Positions 10,830 through 22,799 are shown, numbered from the stretch's first letter. The stretch: 64,000 nucleotides of DNA from Acanthococcus lagerstroemiae (GCA_031841125.1 CM063108.1:41782268-41846267), one strand, 5' to 3'. Translations and numbers: made by a program. The notes: generated from the sequence alone by a model not told the origin.

Positions 10830-11867
10830 ATGGTGTCATGACTAATATTTCAAAAAATATTTCACAAGTTGGAAAATTTGATGAAATTGAAAACTGAGCT
10901 AAATTGTATATCAAGAATCTTCAACCACTCAAATATGACAAATCAGTTGGATTCATGTAAAATTATGATCACCCTGGAAAAATAATCAGCGTTATGACAA
11001 AAATTTTTAAACACCCTCAATATTCAAAAAGCGCAATGAAATTGACGCTTGAATTTAATTCGATAGCAGAAGTCTTCAACCGACTTGACCACGGAAATTT
11101 AGTTAAATTCATAGAAAATCTTCGTCTCCGTAAAAACTAATCTAAGAATTACGACAAAAATTTTGGAAAAATCTAATTTGACAAATTTGAAAATTGAATT
11201 GAATTTGATGCCATGAGTTTTCAACCGATTCGATTAAATGACGATTCAGTCTGATTTACGGAACATTGTAGTCACCCTAGAAAAATATTCAAAAAGTTCT
11301 AACAAAAATTTTGAAAATATATCAAAATTTAACAAGATTGAAAACTGAATGTAGTTTGATATTACACATAACTCGCACACAAACATTTGGCAATATTCAT
11401 GAAAAGTATTAATATCCTTAAATAACTGATCAAAAAACTATAACCAGAATGTTAAAAAGTCTCAAAATTCGAAAAATTTGGAGAAATTAAAAATTAATTT
11501 GTAGCCGGTGTCATCGACCAACTCGAATACGAAAATTTAGCCACATTCACATAGAACATTGTCGTCATTTTGGAAAAATTATCAAAAAATAGAATTTTGA
11601 AGTACATCTCAAAATTTGGCCAATTGGACAGATTTGAAAACTGAAACTAATCCATAGTTTTTTGTAAACTCAATTAAATTCAGCCAAGTTCATGTAAAAT
11701 TGTAATTATTACCGGAAACTAATTAATAATAGTTGAAAACCATTTTTTTTTTAAATCTCAAAATTTGGAAAATTTAGTGACAATAAAAATTGAAATTAAT
11801 TTGATATAAAGAATCTTCAACCAACTCAAATTTGAAAATTCAGTTTAATTCATAGAAAATTGTGGTT
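10830..11867. repeat. Diverged ~150-bp tandem repeat array
   Basis: Six to seven degenerate units recur at intervals of about 140-160 bp. Landmarks starting near CTTCAACC occur around 10918, 11077, 11219, 11360, 11512, 11660 and 11815. Each unit has a block like TTCATAGAAAATTGTGGTC, then CC-GGAAAAAT, then ACAAAAATTTT and a GAAAACTGAA block. A further unit lies at 17800-17990. It is AT-rich and noncoding; its age is suggested by the heavy divergence. Confidence 0.72.
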
Positions 11868-11945
11868 GTAGTTTCCGGTGCTGGGGGTGCGGTGTCTTGG
11901 GGGCCACTTTGAGATGCGTGCATCGCCATACGTCCCACCACACCA
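11868..11945 (+). repeat. R1-clade LINE 3' end fragment
   Basis: The segment from GTAGTTTCCGGTGC to CATCGCCATACGTCCCACC matches 42003-42078, the 3' untranslated end of the R1-clade LINE there, in the same orientation. It is a short tail-only copy next to the 150-bp array. Confidence 0.68.
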
Positions 11946-13540
11946 TACAGACACTCAAGTATGAATGTAAATCACATATTTCAAGCTGCCTCTTCTCGTC
12001 ACCGTGGCACAATTTTAAGCCGACATAGGGACGAGTCACCGGAACAGCGGCACAAGTGTGGAAACGGCTTTTCGTAAACCACTTGCGAGTGTACACCTTC
12101 AGAACAGGTATAAAATGTTACACTCGAAACACTGGGCGACATGGGAACAAAAACATCATCAGCTGTTTAGCCCTTTTTATAAAGTCCTTCATTGTTGATT
12201 ATATTTTGATCTAAAGTATCATTCGATCTTTCTCACGACTCCGGTTTCTCACCGAAATTTTCGCCGGACAAATTCGGTTTCCCATGATACGAGCTAATTT
12301 CGTCGATCTTCGATCTCATCCGCTAATCGTATACGTGTGTATCGATTTGGGTGAAGAAATAATTTCTTCTGCACAAGTTATCCGGCTGAAGGATTTTCAA
12401 AAAGGATGAAAAATTAATATTCCCATCTTTGGTATTCTAAAGCCAGCCAGCGTGGGCGATGATAAAATGCGAAGCCGTCCGTACCTTCGTGGAAATGTCA
12501 GTCCAAACTTGTAATCGGGCTTCCGCATGCATTGATGCAAGACTGACAGCCATGTATGCAGAAATCGTACAAAATATTCGTACCCGAGCTGCTATGCTAA
12601 CGACCAATCCCCCCCCCCCTTAATTCTTGAATTTTGACATGAAATTAGTCTCAATCATTTGAGCTCCATTTGAGTTCAATTACGCTTTCATTATTTTTGT
12701 TGCACTGTCTCCATAATAGGAAATTAGTGAGGCAATGACAGAAAATTCTAGTCCCCCCCTCCCTTTAAGAATTTTAAACCGAAAATAGTGGCCCATATTC
12801 TGAGGCGGCTTCTTTTCTCATTAGCAGTAACGTCAGAAGATTATTTTTATTAGGGGGTACAAAAATGTGAGTCGACAAGTGTTTTTGTCTCTGAAAGGGG
12901 TCAGAAAGCCAAAACTTCCGTAAATCGCGTCTTTGAAATCTCTCAAGATGCTTCTTTATCAGCTTACCGAGTAATTCTTGATCCCCCTCCCCAATTTTTG
13001 GAAAGATACAGATGATACTTAGTAGTCTCCCCCGGCCGTTCCAACGCCACTGCTTATTGGCATCAATTCGAGAATAGTCTCAATCGTTTTTGTATTTTAT
13101 TTTCGACCGGGCTTCCATTTTGTTGTTTGTATCCCTACCCTTTCGTGGGCGAGGGTGCTGAGGAAATACAAGCCCCCTGCACTTTTGAATTTCGGACCTA
13201 AAATTGTCTTTAATTATTCGTGTTTCGTTTGTTTTGAATTACTTCAGTGAGTTTGGTGGTCTATGAAAAGGGACTTACATTGTGTATCCTCATGGTGGAT
13301 TTACATTCGAGTCGGCGACTTCAAGCCAAAACAGGTTTTTTGGATGCTGTTTTGATAACACAACACAGCTGCAGAATGTCGGCGACATCCGAATCAAAAC
13401 GGCGCTTGTTGGTTCGGGGGAAAGTTGTCCGCTACATGTCTATGATCGCTCCGCGACAACGTTGGAATAGAATGTAAATCCGTAGTTGTCGCCGATATTT
13501 AAAAGTTTGTTCGTGAAAAATGAAAATTCGATTGTAAATT
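11946..13540. other. No gene; C-run-containing noncoding sequence
   Basis: Runs of C lie at about 12610-12619 and 12753-12759. Near them are weakly repeated phrases such as AGTCTCAATC(A/G)TTT at about 12640 and 13075. I could not define a unit. No coding signal was convincing. Confidence 0.4.
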
Positions 13541-13630
13541 GTGAATGAGTAGTGATAGATAGATCAGCCTTTAATACACATTATTAATGTTTACAAGAAG
13601 TGGGGAGGCCGCGCCTCCCCCGCGCGTACA

Positions 13631-14311
13631 CTATTGCGTACGGCGAACAGGCACGCGGCCGGCCCTTCCATCATGCGCCCAACTTTGGGCGTAGGCCTCC
13701 CCCACCCTGTTCCAGCGCTTCCTGTCCGTAGCATCCCTAAACCATGCAATCCCTTCCGTCCTTATAATTTCATATTCCCACCTCTTTCTCGGTCTCCCCA
13801 CCTTCCTTATTTTATTCCTTGGAAGCCAAAATAATACTTTGTTTTCCCACCTCCCTTCATCCCTTCTTGCTACGTGGCCCGCATAGTCCATTTTGAGCTT
13901 CTTAATTCTGCTTCTACAGTCCACAATTCCACTCCTCCTCCTAACCGCCATGTTGCTCACTCTGTCTATCCTCCTGCTACCTGTCATCGACCTTTCCATG
14001 GCAATCTGGGTCCTAGCCAGCCCCAGCAGTTGTCCTTCCGTGAGAGCCCAAGATTGTGCTCCGTAGGTCAGAACCGGCATCACACAGCTTTCGAACATTT
14101 TTTTCTTTAGTGTTTGTGAGAATTTACCATTAAATACATTTGCAAGACTCCAATAGCTGCTCCACGCCCTCGCTTTCCTCCTTTTCAGTTCTTTACTCAG
14201 GCTATCAGAGAAAGCTATCGTCTGTCCTAGGTATATTGCCTCTTCGCTGCACCTAATCGTTTCGCCATTAAGGTAGATTTCCGCCTGCTCAGGGCAGTTT
14301 GAGAGTAACAC
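13631..14311 (-). pseudogene. RTE-like ORF2 C-terminal domain
   Basis: A 226-codon frame continues the RT after a frameshift in a run of A at about 14313-14320. It carries ETIRCSEEAIYLGQTIAF (end of the RT thumb), VLTYGAQSWALTEGQ and a tail with MDYAGHVARRDEGRW, VGRPRKRWEYEI and DRKRWNRVGEAYAQSW. The W-x-HVAR...RW...GRP-RW...W-AYAQ-W pattern marks the C-terminus of RTE-type elements. Its function is not well defined; binding of the element RNA is often proposed. The stop lies near the 3' end of the element. Confidence 0.85.
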
Positions 14312-15011
14312 CGTTTTTTTTCGTGTTAATACCTAGTCCAGCTTTTATTCCTGCTATTCTCAGATCGTTTGCCATTATTTGTAATTCCTCTTTACTTTGA
14401 GCAATGAGGGCTACATCATCTGCGAATCTCAAGTTGTTCACTCTTCTTCCTTCCACCTCAACTCCCCTGTCAGCCCAATCTAGATTCCTAAAAACTTCCT
14501 CCAATATACAATTAAATAGATTGGGCGACAGGGGGTCGCCTTGTTTCACGCCTCTTTCAATTTTGAATTTTTCGCCCACTTTATCCGTTTTTACCCTCCC
14601 TTCCGCGATATTATACATGTTTTTCAAAATGTTTATAAATTTGGCCTGAATCCCTTGGTTATCGAGTGCTTTCCACAGGTATTTAAGGTGAACGGAGTCG
14701 AAAGCTTTTTGAAAGTCGATTAACAAAATATATAATGGTATATTAAATTCGTTACATTTTTCTATTAGTTGATTTATAATGAAGATCTGATCGATTGTCG
14801 ATCTACCTTTTCTGAACCCCGCCTGCTCTTGGCCTTGGTTCTCGTCCAGACGATCATACATTCTGTTTTTCAAAATCTTTGCAAACCCTTTAGAAATGTT
14901 CGAAGTCAGGCTTATTGGGCGGTAATTACCTAGATTTTTTCTGTCACCCTTTTTGAACAACAGGATGATTTCAGATAGCCCCCATTGCTCCGGTATTACC
15001 TCTGATTTCAA
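14289..15011 (-). pseudogene. RTE-like LINE reverse transcriptase core
   Basis: 240 codons covering the RT palm and fingers. In order: YRPISLTSNISKGFAKIL, EQAGFRKGRSTIDQI, motif A as LIDFQKAFDSV, motif B as RGVKQGDPLSPNLFN, and motif C as LRFADDVALIA. The FADD active site and the motif A Asp are intact. The enzyme would copy element RNA from a nicked chromosomal end. The frame is cut from the upstream linker by a frameshift near 15030 and from the C-terminal domain by one in a run of A at about 14313-14320. Sequencing error in runs could explain the latter but not the whole set. Confidence 0.9.
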
Positions 15012-15970
15012 GATCCCGTTGAAGATCTGGGGTAGTGGCGGCTATCACCTCGCTGAACATTTTCAAATATCGGTTCTGTACCCCATCGGGGCCAACAGCC
15101 TTACCACTTTTTAGGCCCTCCATAACTACTTCAATTTCCCTTTTGAGGAGGGGTGGAATGTCATCTGTATTACGGGGATTAAACTCTTCCTCCCTAGCAA
15201 CATCTCCCTCTTCACTATACAGGTTAGCATAAAATCTTGTAGCTTCGGCGTTAATGCCACTTCTGTCCGTGATTGCTACGCCTTCTGCATTTCTCATTTC
15301 TGAAAGTAGACATTTCCCCTCCGATAGCTCTTTCCTAACCTGCTTAGTTGAACCCGACAACTCTAGAATCTCTGATATGACTCTGTCCTCTTCTTTCCTC
15401 AAGTCTGCTCTGATCAGCCTCCTTACCAGTTTTCTAGCTTCAGCTGGTTCCACTTTTTGTCTGAGTGTTTTCTTTCCAAGTCTCGCAAGTCTGTTTCTTT
15501 CTTCACATATCTTCCTAGTTCCTAAAGATATAATTTCTTTCTTTTTGTTTTGATGGGTTGTTTTTTCAAAATTTCTTATTGTTTCCGTAAAAATTTCTAT
15601 GAAGTTGTCATATGACTTTTGAAGGTTGTGTATGCTAAATTCCCATTTTTTCAATTTATTTTCCAAAAAAGTTTTTGCTTCGTTTTCTTTGTCTATTGGA
15701 ATATGTTTGTTTTTTTAGGGGGAATCTTTTCCAAGAGTTATGTATCATCGGTCTCTTTGGGATTTCTAGCTTAATTTGCAATGGTCTGTGATCGGAAGAG
15801 CACTTGAGATTTTTAAGGACTCTCACATCCTTTACTATGCGTTTATCATTTGTTAACCAAAACTCAATTTCGTTTTTCGTAGTGTGGTCTGGCAATACCC
15901 AGGTCCACTTATCTTTTTTCCTTTTTTCAAAAAAGGTATTCATAATTTTCGTAGTGATAGGAACTCTTAT
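14971..15970 (-). pseudogene. RTE-like LINE endonuclease end and linker
   Basis: The upper part (15660-15960) holds the last third of an APE-type endonuclease: MNTFFEKRKKDKWTWVLPD, KNEIEFWLTNDKRIV and CSSDHRPLQI, which contains the catalytic Ser-Asp-His block. After a frameshift near 15660 a 231-codon frame carries the basic linker and RT entry GKAVGPDGVQNRYLKMFS. The earlier endonuclease residues are lost by 5' truncation, so no nicking activity can remain. Confidence 0.82.
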
Positions 15971-15985
15971 TATAGGTACCACAGT

Positions 15986-17739
15986 CAAATGTGCGCATTG
16001 TAGCCACACATATCTGGTGTAAGTTACATTATGGTATAGCGCTAGTGGGCATTAAGATATTTCACTTTTATCATCTTGGAACTTTTGTCATCTTGAAACC
16101 TGTGACGCTACTCTTTCGAGAGTACGTTGGTAACCCTAAGACTTGTCCTGTCGGGCTCGCAAGTTAATATTGGAAAAACAATTATTTGAATATCAATGAA
16201 ATTGATGTCGAGGAAGAGAGACATCTCGAAGTCAACGCCTGTTGAACGTAATCGAATGCTCTAGTGGCGAGAAATAACATTTTTACTACGTCAGAGTTGC
16301 GTGCGTAGGTTCGTCGATGCGTTACGCGGAATCCGAAGCAACGATAACCGCGTCGCGTACGGGCGTGCTCGGATACGTGTTTTCCGACATTTAGGTTCTA
16401 ATTAACACTAGTTAATATCATCTAATTAGGCTGAAATTTTCGGGATCTTATTCTGACACCTAAAGGAAAAGATTCAGGAGGAGGGAAGAGCGAAACAAAA
16501 ATTGAAAGTGGCACTTTAACCCCCAAACAAGAATTTTGGTACCAGACGCACATTTAGTGGGTCTTGTCTTCGACAATTTTTCTACAGAAATCCCCTTTTC
16601 ATCCCTCCGTTATCACAACCATTATTTCCAGCCCTTATCAACACATCAACCGAAAAAGTAAACGCTTCTTCTAATACAGACCTCGTATGTTTCCCCCTCT
16701 TTCAACCGCGAACTTGTTATATAATTTATAGCAAAACGAGAACACGAACGATGACAAACACTATTAGTTTTCTTTCGCCACCTTGTGGAGCCAATTTTCG
16801 TATACGCACATTTATGTAACGAGTTTAGGAGTAGCACTTGCACAACCACTGGTCGTCGTCACCTTTCGAATGTAGAACCGCAGAGTGCCCGGGCTCCGGA
16901 GTTCCGGAGCTCCGGTTTTCAGTACAGGTTAGCCGTTTGTCCAGAAGGACGATGAGGCTAAACAAAAAGATGGCCATTAAAACTTCAAACGGTGCGGCGT
17001 ATCATTCGACGGAGAGCGCGAAGTGACCGTGAACTGAACTCGTAAAACGAATTTTTAACGGATTAGGTGATTAGTTTATTACAAATTTTACTGCCGCTGC
17101 CCATTATTTAGAATTCATTTAAAGCAGATCCTTTTCTCTTGTCGCTTACGCCTCTCTTCAAAATGGAACAGGTTGGTTTACAATCGTATAACACATAATC
17201 CCATAAAGACTCTCGGTACAAAGGGAAACTTATGTAAATGTAGATTAACTTCCAAGGATCGTCAAATTTATAACTCGGCGTTTGTGATTTGTAGGTTAAG
17301 CGACTTCTACCGTCACCTACGCGATGAAAAATGCTGCTCGCTCTTGATACTGCGTGCACACGGACACGGTACACGCGTTATAAATATCAACGCGAAGCCA
17401 AAAAATATCTCTTCAGGTGTGGCCGCACTTGAGCACCGTTTGGCTGTCGCCATTGCTGTTGTTGCTGCCGACGCTGGTACCGATGCGATGTCGCTGTACC
17501 TCGAATTGACGCCGTTCGTTTTCGGACGTTCGTGTCGCCGAACCCAGGCCGGGCCGAGGGCCACGGTCGGACCACTGCCGGTGACGGACACGATGGCACG
17601 GGCATGTGCATGTCTGCTGGTGTCCCATCGCGTCGTGTCGCAGACCCGACCGCGACAGTCCGCCTCGCCCGGTCTCTGCCTCGGCGTTTGCGTATTTCAC
17701 GCCCGCTAACAGGCTCTCCTGCATCATTACTGCTAAACG
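15986..17739. other. No recognisable feature; GC-rich patch 17400-17710
   Basis: 17400-17710 is unusually CpG-rich for the window and is open in several frames on both strands, which is expected from composition. No domain, splice pattern or repeat was recognised, so I do not call a gene. Confidence 0.4.
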
Positions 17740-17990
17740 GTTTCAAAAATCCCGCAAAATTCATGGACAATTTTGCTTTCTTCGCATAACTGATCACAAA
17801 GCTATGGCAACAGTGAAAATTTTCAAAAATTTTTGTCATCGATTTCTAATATTTTAAATTTTAGAGATTTAGTAAAACTGAAAACTGGCCCCAATCCGTA
17901 GCTTTTACCAAATATGAGTAAGAAAAGTCAGCCAAATTCATGGACATTTGTAGTTATTCTGGAAAAATAACTACAATTTTCCAAGCATTT
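17740..17990. repeat. Detached unit(s) of the ~150-bp repeat
   Basis: 17860-17985 repeats the unit order seen at 10830-11867: AAACTGAAAACTGG, then a CAGCCAAATTCATGGACAT block, then TTCTGGAAAAATAACTACAA. A second CAAAATTCATGGACAATTTT phrase sits at 17754. This places the satellite-like family at a second site about 6 kb away. Confidence 0.6.
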
Positions 17991-18151
17991 CTTAAATGGT
18001 TCTCTGCATGGTTTCGTACAGAGGTCAGTAGTTACCAATCCATGCTATTCCGTTGATTTTCTCTTAGAAGAGATGGAAAAAGGGGGCTCAAATTGAAGTT
18101 ATTCACACAAACTTTCAAAAATCATAGGTTATTAGAGTCGTCGACCATAAC

Positions 18152-18372
18152 GTTCTCTTTTCTAATTTTGCTCTCAACCTGAGCCCTGGAATCCGCCCTT
18201 TCGAGCATTACCTCAGAAACATCGAGGAGGCTGTTAGGGTTTTCTTAGCCCTCTTCTCTTCTTGCCGAAAACCCGGCCTAGGTCGAAATGTAGCGAGTTG
18301 CTAGGTGGGCTCAAACCCGGAACCTCCGGATTTCGAGACCAGCGCGCTATCCACTCGGCCAACCAGACCCCC
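18152..18372 (-). mobile_element. SINE-S1, full length, tRNA-Ser-derived
   Basis: On the minus strand the head reads TGGCCGAGTGG (pol III A box), then GGTCTCGAAATCC, which matches the anticodon arm of tRNA-Ser(CGA), then GGGTTTGAGCCC (B box). A ~140-bp unrelated body follows, ending in the tail GGCGGATTCCAGGGCTCAGG and AATTAGAAAA. Pol III would transcribe it, and a partner LINE would supply RT. The ~220-bp length agrees with the copies at 22368 and 46237. Confidence 0.85.
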
Positions 18373-19740
18373 CAAAAAATGTAGAACACTTCACGATTTT
18401 GCGTGTCATCCCTGCGCAGGGGGCATGCTACTCTTCTCTGTATCGTTCTAATTTTAGTATACGTACCAACGAAGCGAGTACCGATCAAAACGTTACATAA
18501 AAATGAAAAGGTAGTAAGTCCACAAATTGTAATTATTAGCTTTCAACGGTTTTCGCATCTTTTATGCATACAAAATCATGTGTTATGGGAAATTAGTAAA
18601 ATTAAGCGCAGTACTGCCAATGTGAGCCCAAAAAGAAAATGTCACAGCATGTACGAGTATACATATCTGTGATTAAAAACTTTGAATGCGATTATCTCGC
18701 AAAGTATGTTTTACGGACATACTAGGTACCTTTTCATTTTTAGATAACAATAATATACATACTACTGAAAAAACTCATAAATTTGAATTTACTCAAATCT
18801 TATCTGTTTAACCATTTTCAGCATGACTGTATTTCTCAATAGGCAGACGAGGCAATGACTTACAGCGGAAAAATTTGACAACAAAGAAAAAAGAAGTCCC
18901 CGGGAGAGGCAAGCGACAAAAAAAGACTGAAAGCTTTTCGCTTAGCCGGAAGAGAGATGTCCGTTCCACGGACAAAATATTTTCTGGAATTATATTTTTC
19001 TATAACCTTCAACTTCTTTGCACCTCCCACCCCCTCGCTCCTAACAGTGGTAAGAAAAAACAGTAAAGAGGGTCGCTTTGATGGGAATTTTTCCCGTACT
19101 TTGTCATTATATGATCTAATTAGAAATTTTCTAAGTCAAAATTTGAAAACTGAGAAAATTGTGCGGTGAGGTTTGGGTTTTAAGGATCCAAATTAGGTTC
19201 ATTACAAAAAGTTAATGCAGTGCTTGCAATTAGCAGGACCGGCATGAAGGAGACCTCCACACACCACCTATTATCAACACCACCACTCAGGGAAATTCCA
19301 AGCACTAGTCGGGGAAAATTTAGCAATCAGTCGGGAAAAATTAAACAGTAAGTAACCTTTTTTACTTTTTTTTACATTTGCATTTGCATGTCCACTGGAA
19401 TTTGTAAAGCTTCAGTCGGAATTTTTCGTGTTTACATCCCAATACTTGGATAGGTTGATCGATATCTTTTCTTCAGACATAGTAAAGTCAGTGGATCCCT
19501 AGCCTCTAGTTTTTGACGGAATGGATTTTTTTTTATCTTCAAAGAAACAAGATTTAGCATTTCAAAATGTTTTTTGGTTCTGTTCTCAGCTACTCTTACA
19601 TGGAGATAGTACAACGGATTGTTGCTGTATAAGGATATCCCGATTATTCTGAAACTGCGATTGTACCACTCGACTACTGTCTCTCACACCCCTCCCCCAT
19701 CAGGATGGATTTTCAACAGAAAAGAAGCAAAACAAATAAA
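18373..19740. other. No recognisable feature
   Basis: AT-rich sequence with short open frames only. A brief phrase repeat (AGTCGGGAAAA) occurs at about 19306 and 19332. No gene or element was supported. Confidence 0.4.
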
Positions 19741-19850
19741 CTAGGGGGCTTTGCCCCTGGCCGCTTCGCGGCCCCGCCCTCCATCGGCACTCGCTTTGCT
19801 CGTGCCGGCCTTGCTCGGCGCTTCGCGCCTCGTCCGACTATCACAGTCCT
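19741..19850. repeat. Cluster of short GC-rich hairpins
   Basis: Consecutive mini-palindromes with TTTG or TTCG loops: GGGGCTTTGCCCC at about 19745, GGCCGCTTCGCGGCC at about 19760, GCACTCGCTTTGCTCGTGC at about 19786, and GGCGCTTCGCGCC at about 19817. Each folds on either strand. Composition is unlike the flanking AT-rich DNA. Confidence 0.75.
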
Positions 19851-19899
19851 CAGTGTTTGGTCTACAACTTTTGTTCCTGAGTTGCGGTTTGCTTTGCGC

Positions 19900-20820
19900 T
19901 TCTTTTGCTCCCCCTCTATCAGCGGTCCTCAATCTTCCACCATGAACCCTCTTCCATCCTTTCTTCATCACGAGCCTCCTCCTCCAGCACGACCCCCTCG
20001 GTCACCACGGTCGCTCTCCGCCTCCACTGTCACACTTCAATAGTCGCAGCCCTCTTCAGCCACAAACTCCTCCCCCCACAACGGCCATAATCTCCTACCA
20101 GAGGCTTCAATGCCCACCCCATGGTCTTTTACCTCCGCAGTATTCCCCCCCTGCGAACCCTCTTCTTCTCTCCCTTGGACTTCCTCCTCACCTCTACAAT
20201 CATCGACCACCACAACCAATCTCAACCACCTGGGCCTTAATCTCTTCACATTACCCTCTTTCTCGCTCTATGACCTTCTCCGTTCACAGCTTCTCCCCCA
20301 CATAGCACCCTCCGTTCATCCCTCCAACCATCACCCAATTCTCCACCTAGTCTCCCCCTCACCCTTTTCCACCCCTAGTGATCTCCCCCATTAAGGACCA
20401 CGGCTCCCCGATCATCCCCATACCACTATGGCCTTCATTTCTGTTCACGTACCAACACCCCCACCACGACCTCTTCACCCATCACTACGCCCTCCGCAAT
20501 TGTGGCCTTGATCCCTCGCTACAGCCTTCCCCTTCCGCTGCTCCTCCTCAGCGGCCTCCTCGTCCCAACTTCCTCGAAGATCCCCTGGTCCTCCACTCAG
20601 GAGCTCTCACTACCATGACCACCCTTCCCCTTCAGATCCCGCCACTAGCCCCTCCCGCACCATGGCTTTTATTTTTCTTCCCGGTCCCTCTTTAACCCAG
20701 GACTTCCTCCTCCAGCAGGACCTCTTACTCACCATTACCCCCACCATCCAGGGTCTTTATCCCCCTCCTGAGGCAACGCTCCCATAGATCTCCTCTCCAT
20801 TCTGGAGCTCCCTCTACCAT
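19900..20820. repeat. Long pyrimidine-rich strand-asymmetric tract
   Basis: About 900 bp in which the plus strand is mostly C and T, with recurring phrases such as CTCCTCCTCCAGCA-GAC (19970, 20710) and ACCATGAACC (19938, 20816). It looks like a very degenerate minisatellite. The Pro/Ser-rich frames here reflect composition, and no protein domain was seen. Confidence 0.65.
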
Positions 20821-20826
20821 GAACCA

Positions 20827-21255
20827 CCTCCTAGGGGTAGGCTACCCTTGGAGAAATGAGCAATTAGTGGGGCAGGGTAGGCTATCCGCAGGCGGCAGAC
20901 CCTACGGAGGGTAGGCTACCCCCAGAAAAATGAGCAATTAAGGGGCAGGGCAGGCAACCCGCAGTGTTTTTTTTCTCCCGGAGGTGGTGATGGTGGCGGT
21001 GGCGGCGGCGGATTTTACTTTTTTGGTATACAGAGAGATATGTCTTTTTATGTCTTATTATGTCGGTTATGTCTTAAAACTTGGAAATCTTTTATGTTAG
21101 AACAGATTATGTCCTTGAAAGTAGCTAATCTGCCCCTGCAATTTTTCTGATTTTTAGGTAGGTAACCCGCAGTGCGTTTTTTTCTCCCAGAGGTGGCGGT
21201 GGCGGCGGCGGCGGCGGCGGATTTTACTTTTTTAGTATACATATAGAGAGATAAA
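20827..21255. repeat. Nested tandem repeats with GGC/GGT microsatellites
   Basis: A ~75-bp unit (GGGTAGGCTACCC, GAGCAATTA, GGGGCAGGG, CCGCAG) is present twice between 20833 and 20965. A second, larger unit with TTTTTCTCCC, a (GGC)n/(GGT)n run and GGATTTTACTTTTTT-GTATAC occurs at about 20966-21032 and 21165-21240. GGGTAGGCTACCC is itself an almost perfect palindrome. Confidence 0.75.
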
Positions 21256-22367
21256 TAAAATAAGATCAAATTTTTAATTGCCCTCACTCGTGATTTTCTT
21301 CCGGCAATTCTGCTTTCCACTCATTTTTATTCCTCTAATTATTTTCAATTTCATTCAACTGTCAGTGCTCCTTCTTCTCAGTTTTCAGAGGACCACCTAA
21401 ATTTTCAGGAACCCTGTAGCAACTGCGCTACTAAGGGTGAAAAACTTCACCCCTACAATTCTCAATTAGTCACCAAGGCTGATACACAGATCGGAGTTCC
21501 GATAGACTTTGAACCAATTTTCTGGCTAACTGTAGTCGTTCGGCGCCATCCGTGCTATAAAATAGCCCCGGAAATTCGGTTAGCAATTTGGAGGTCCTGA
21601 CAGGTTGATGGTACGCTGGCCTAGATACGGATTTCACCGTCTAAGGCCAGACTTTTTTCCTGCTTACTTCGCCGCACAGTTCTCCAGACGCTCGTCAAAA
21701 TCCATCAAAAATGCTTATCCGTCAACCCTCGCACTCTTCCGTCAGCTATAAAGTATTCGCCGACCAAACCGAGTTTTTTTGTTTTTTTTCAATCAAAATT
21801 TCAATTTAAGAAAGAATTTGCGAAGCTCGTTCGGCGATTTAAATTAAAAACCGGTTACAATCATTCCTAAATAGAATTACCTCGGTATTTAGCACTATTT
21901 TTTTTTCTTTCCTTTTTCTAGTAATGAGAAATTAGCGATTCGTTATGGAAAAGAATAAGCGGGCTACTTTTCCCGCCGACTTCTGTTTATTGATTTAGGG
22001 AGAGTAAGAAAAAAAAAGAGTTGGGTTTCGTATTTTAATTTGCAGTCTGCAGACCGGCGGCATTTCATCGGTATTAAAAACTGTTAATAAGAATTGTAAA
22101 CTGGTCTTATATTTTGTTCGAGTGGATATAACTCAGTTCGGCGGCGCGGTTTTACTATATTTACGAGAATGGCGCTGTAATGATACGGGTTAGAGATGTC
22201 GTATTGGGCGTCGGAGTCTCTTCCGGCTTCGACTGCTGAACTCTGTTAGATCTTGGAGCAAGAGCGTATGCAGATTATATTGCTGGTATCAGATCATGAA
22301 TACAAAATACAGCCGCGAAAATTATTCAAAGTACGAATACGAAGTGCAAGTGAGCCGGTTTTGGGGA
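21256..22367. other. No recognisable feature
   Basis: Noncoding sequence with mixed composition. No repeat matched within the window and no coding evidence. Confidence 0.4.
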
Positions 22368-22584
22368 TTCTCTTTTTCAATTTTGCTTTCAACCCGAGCC
22401 CTCGAATCCGACTTTTCGAGCATTGCCTCAGAGATGTCGGGAAGGCCGTTAGGGCTGTCTTAGCTTTCTTCTATTCTTGCCGAAAAACCGGTCTGGGTCG
22501 AAATGTAGCAAGTTGCTACGTGGGCTAGAACCTAGGACCTCCAGATTTCGAGACCAGCGCGCTATCCACTCGGCCAACCAGACA
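22368..22584 (-). mobile_element. SINE-S1, full length
   Basis: Same architecture as the 18152 copy. The minus-strand head has TGGCCGAGTGGATAGCGCGC and GGTCTCGAAATC, the B box region is more changed (GTTCTAGCCC), and the tail is intact. The damaged B box suggests an older copy. Confidence 0.83.
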
Positions 22585-22799
22585 TTGGCCAAGAGTTCCC
22601 TTTGCAATGACTATTTAGCGGACTGACTCACTGAATGACCCACATAAAACCCACCCCCTCACACACGATGGTAAATGTGCCTTCTTCGTCAGTTTTACCC
22701 AAATTACTGGAATAGTACGAGGGATATCGAAATAGTTTATTGAATCAAAGGGTATTCTCTTTCGTAGAATGATATGGTAAATCTAAACTTAAGGGATGT

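Larger units (their letters stand above)
13545..15985 (-). mobile_element. 5'-truncated RTE-like LINE
   Basis: About 2.4 kb of one minus-strand non-LTR retrotransposon. In element order it holds the end of the endonuclease, a linker, a complete RT core and the RTE-like C-terminal domain, then a short 3' region with TTAATAATGTGTATTAAAGG near 13575. Loss of the 5' end inside the endonuclease is the usual result of incomplete reverse transcription. Three frameshifts break the ORF, but RT active-site motifs remain, so decay is moderate. The 3' boundary is estimated, and I did not find a target duplication. Confidence 0.8.

Noticed and set aside
10460..10914. Phe/Leu-rich minus frames resembling membrane proteins
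   Set aside because: Reverse translation of an A/G-rich tract; no Met-to-stop unit with sensible helices.
17400..17840. Overlapping 85-178-codon frames on both strands in a GC-rich patch
   Set aside because: Open in five frames at once, as expected from composition; no domain or splice layout.
18300..18372. tRNA-Ser gene on the minus strand
   Set aside because: The head is part of a repeated 220-bp SINE found three times.
19705..20695. Pro/Ser-rich frames that look like a secreted or structural protein
   Set aside because: They are translations of a pyrimidine-rich low-complexity strand; other frames are also open, and no signal peptide or domain is present.
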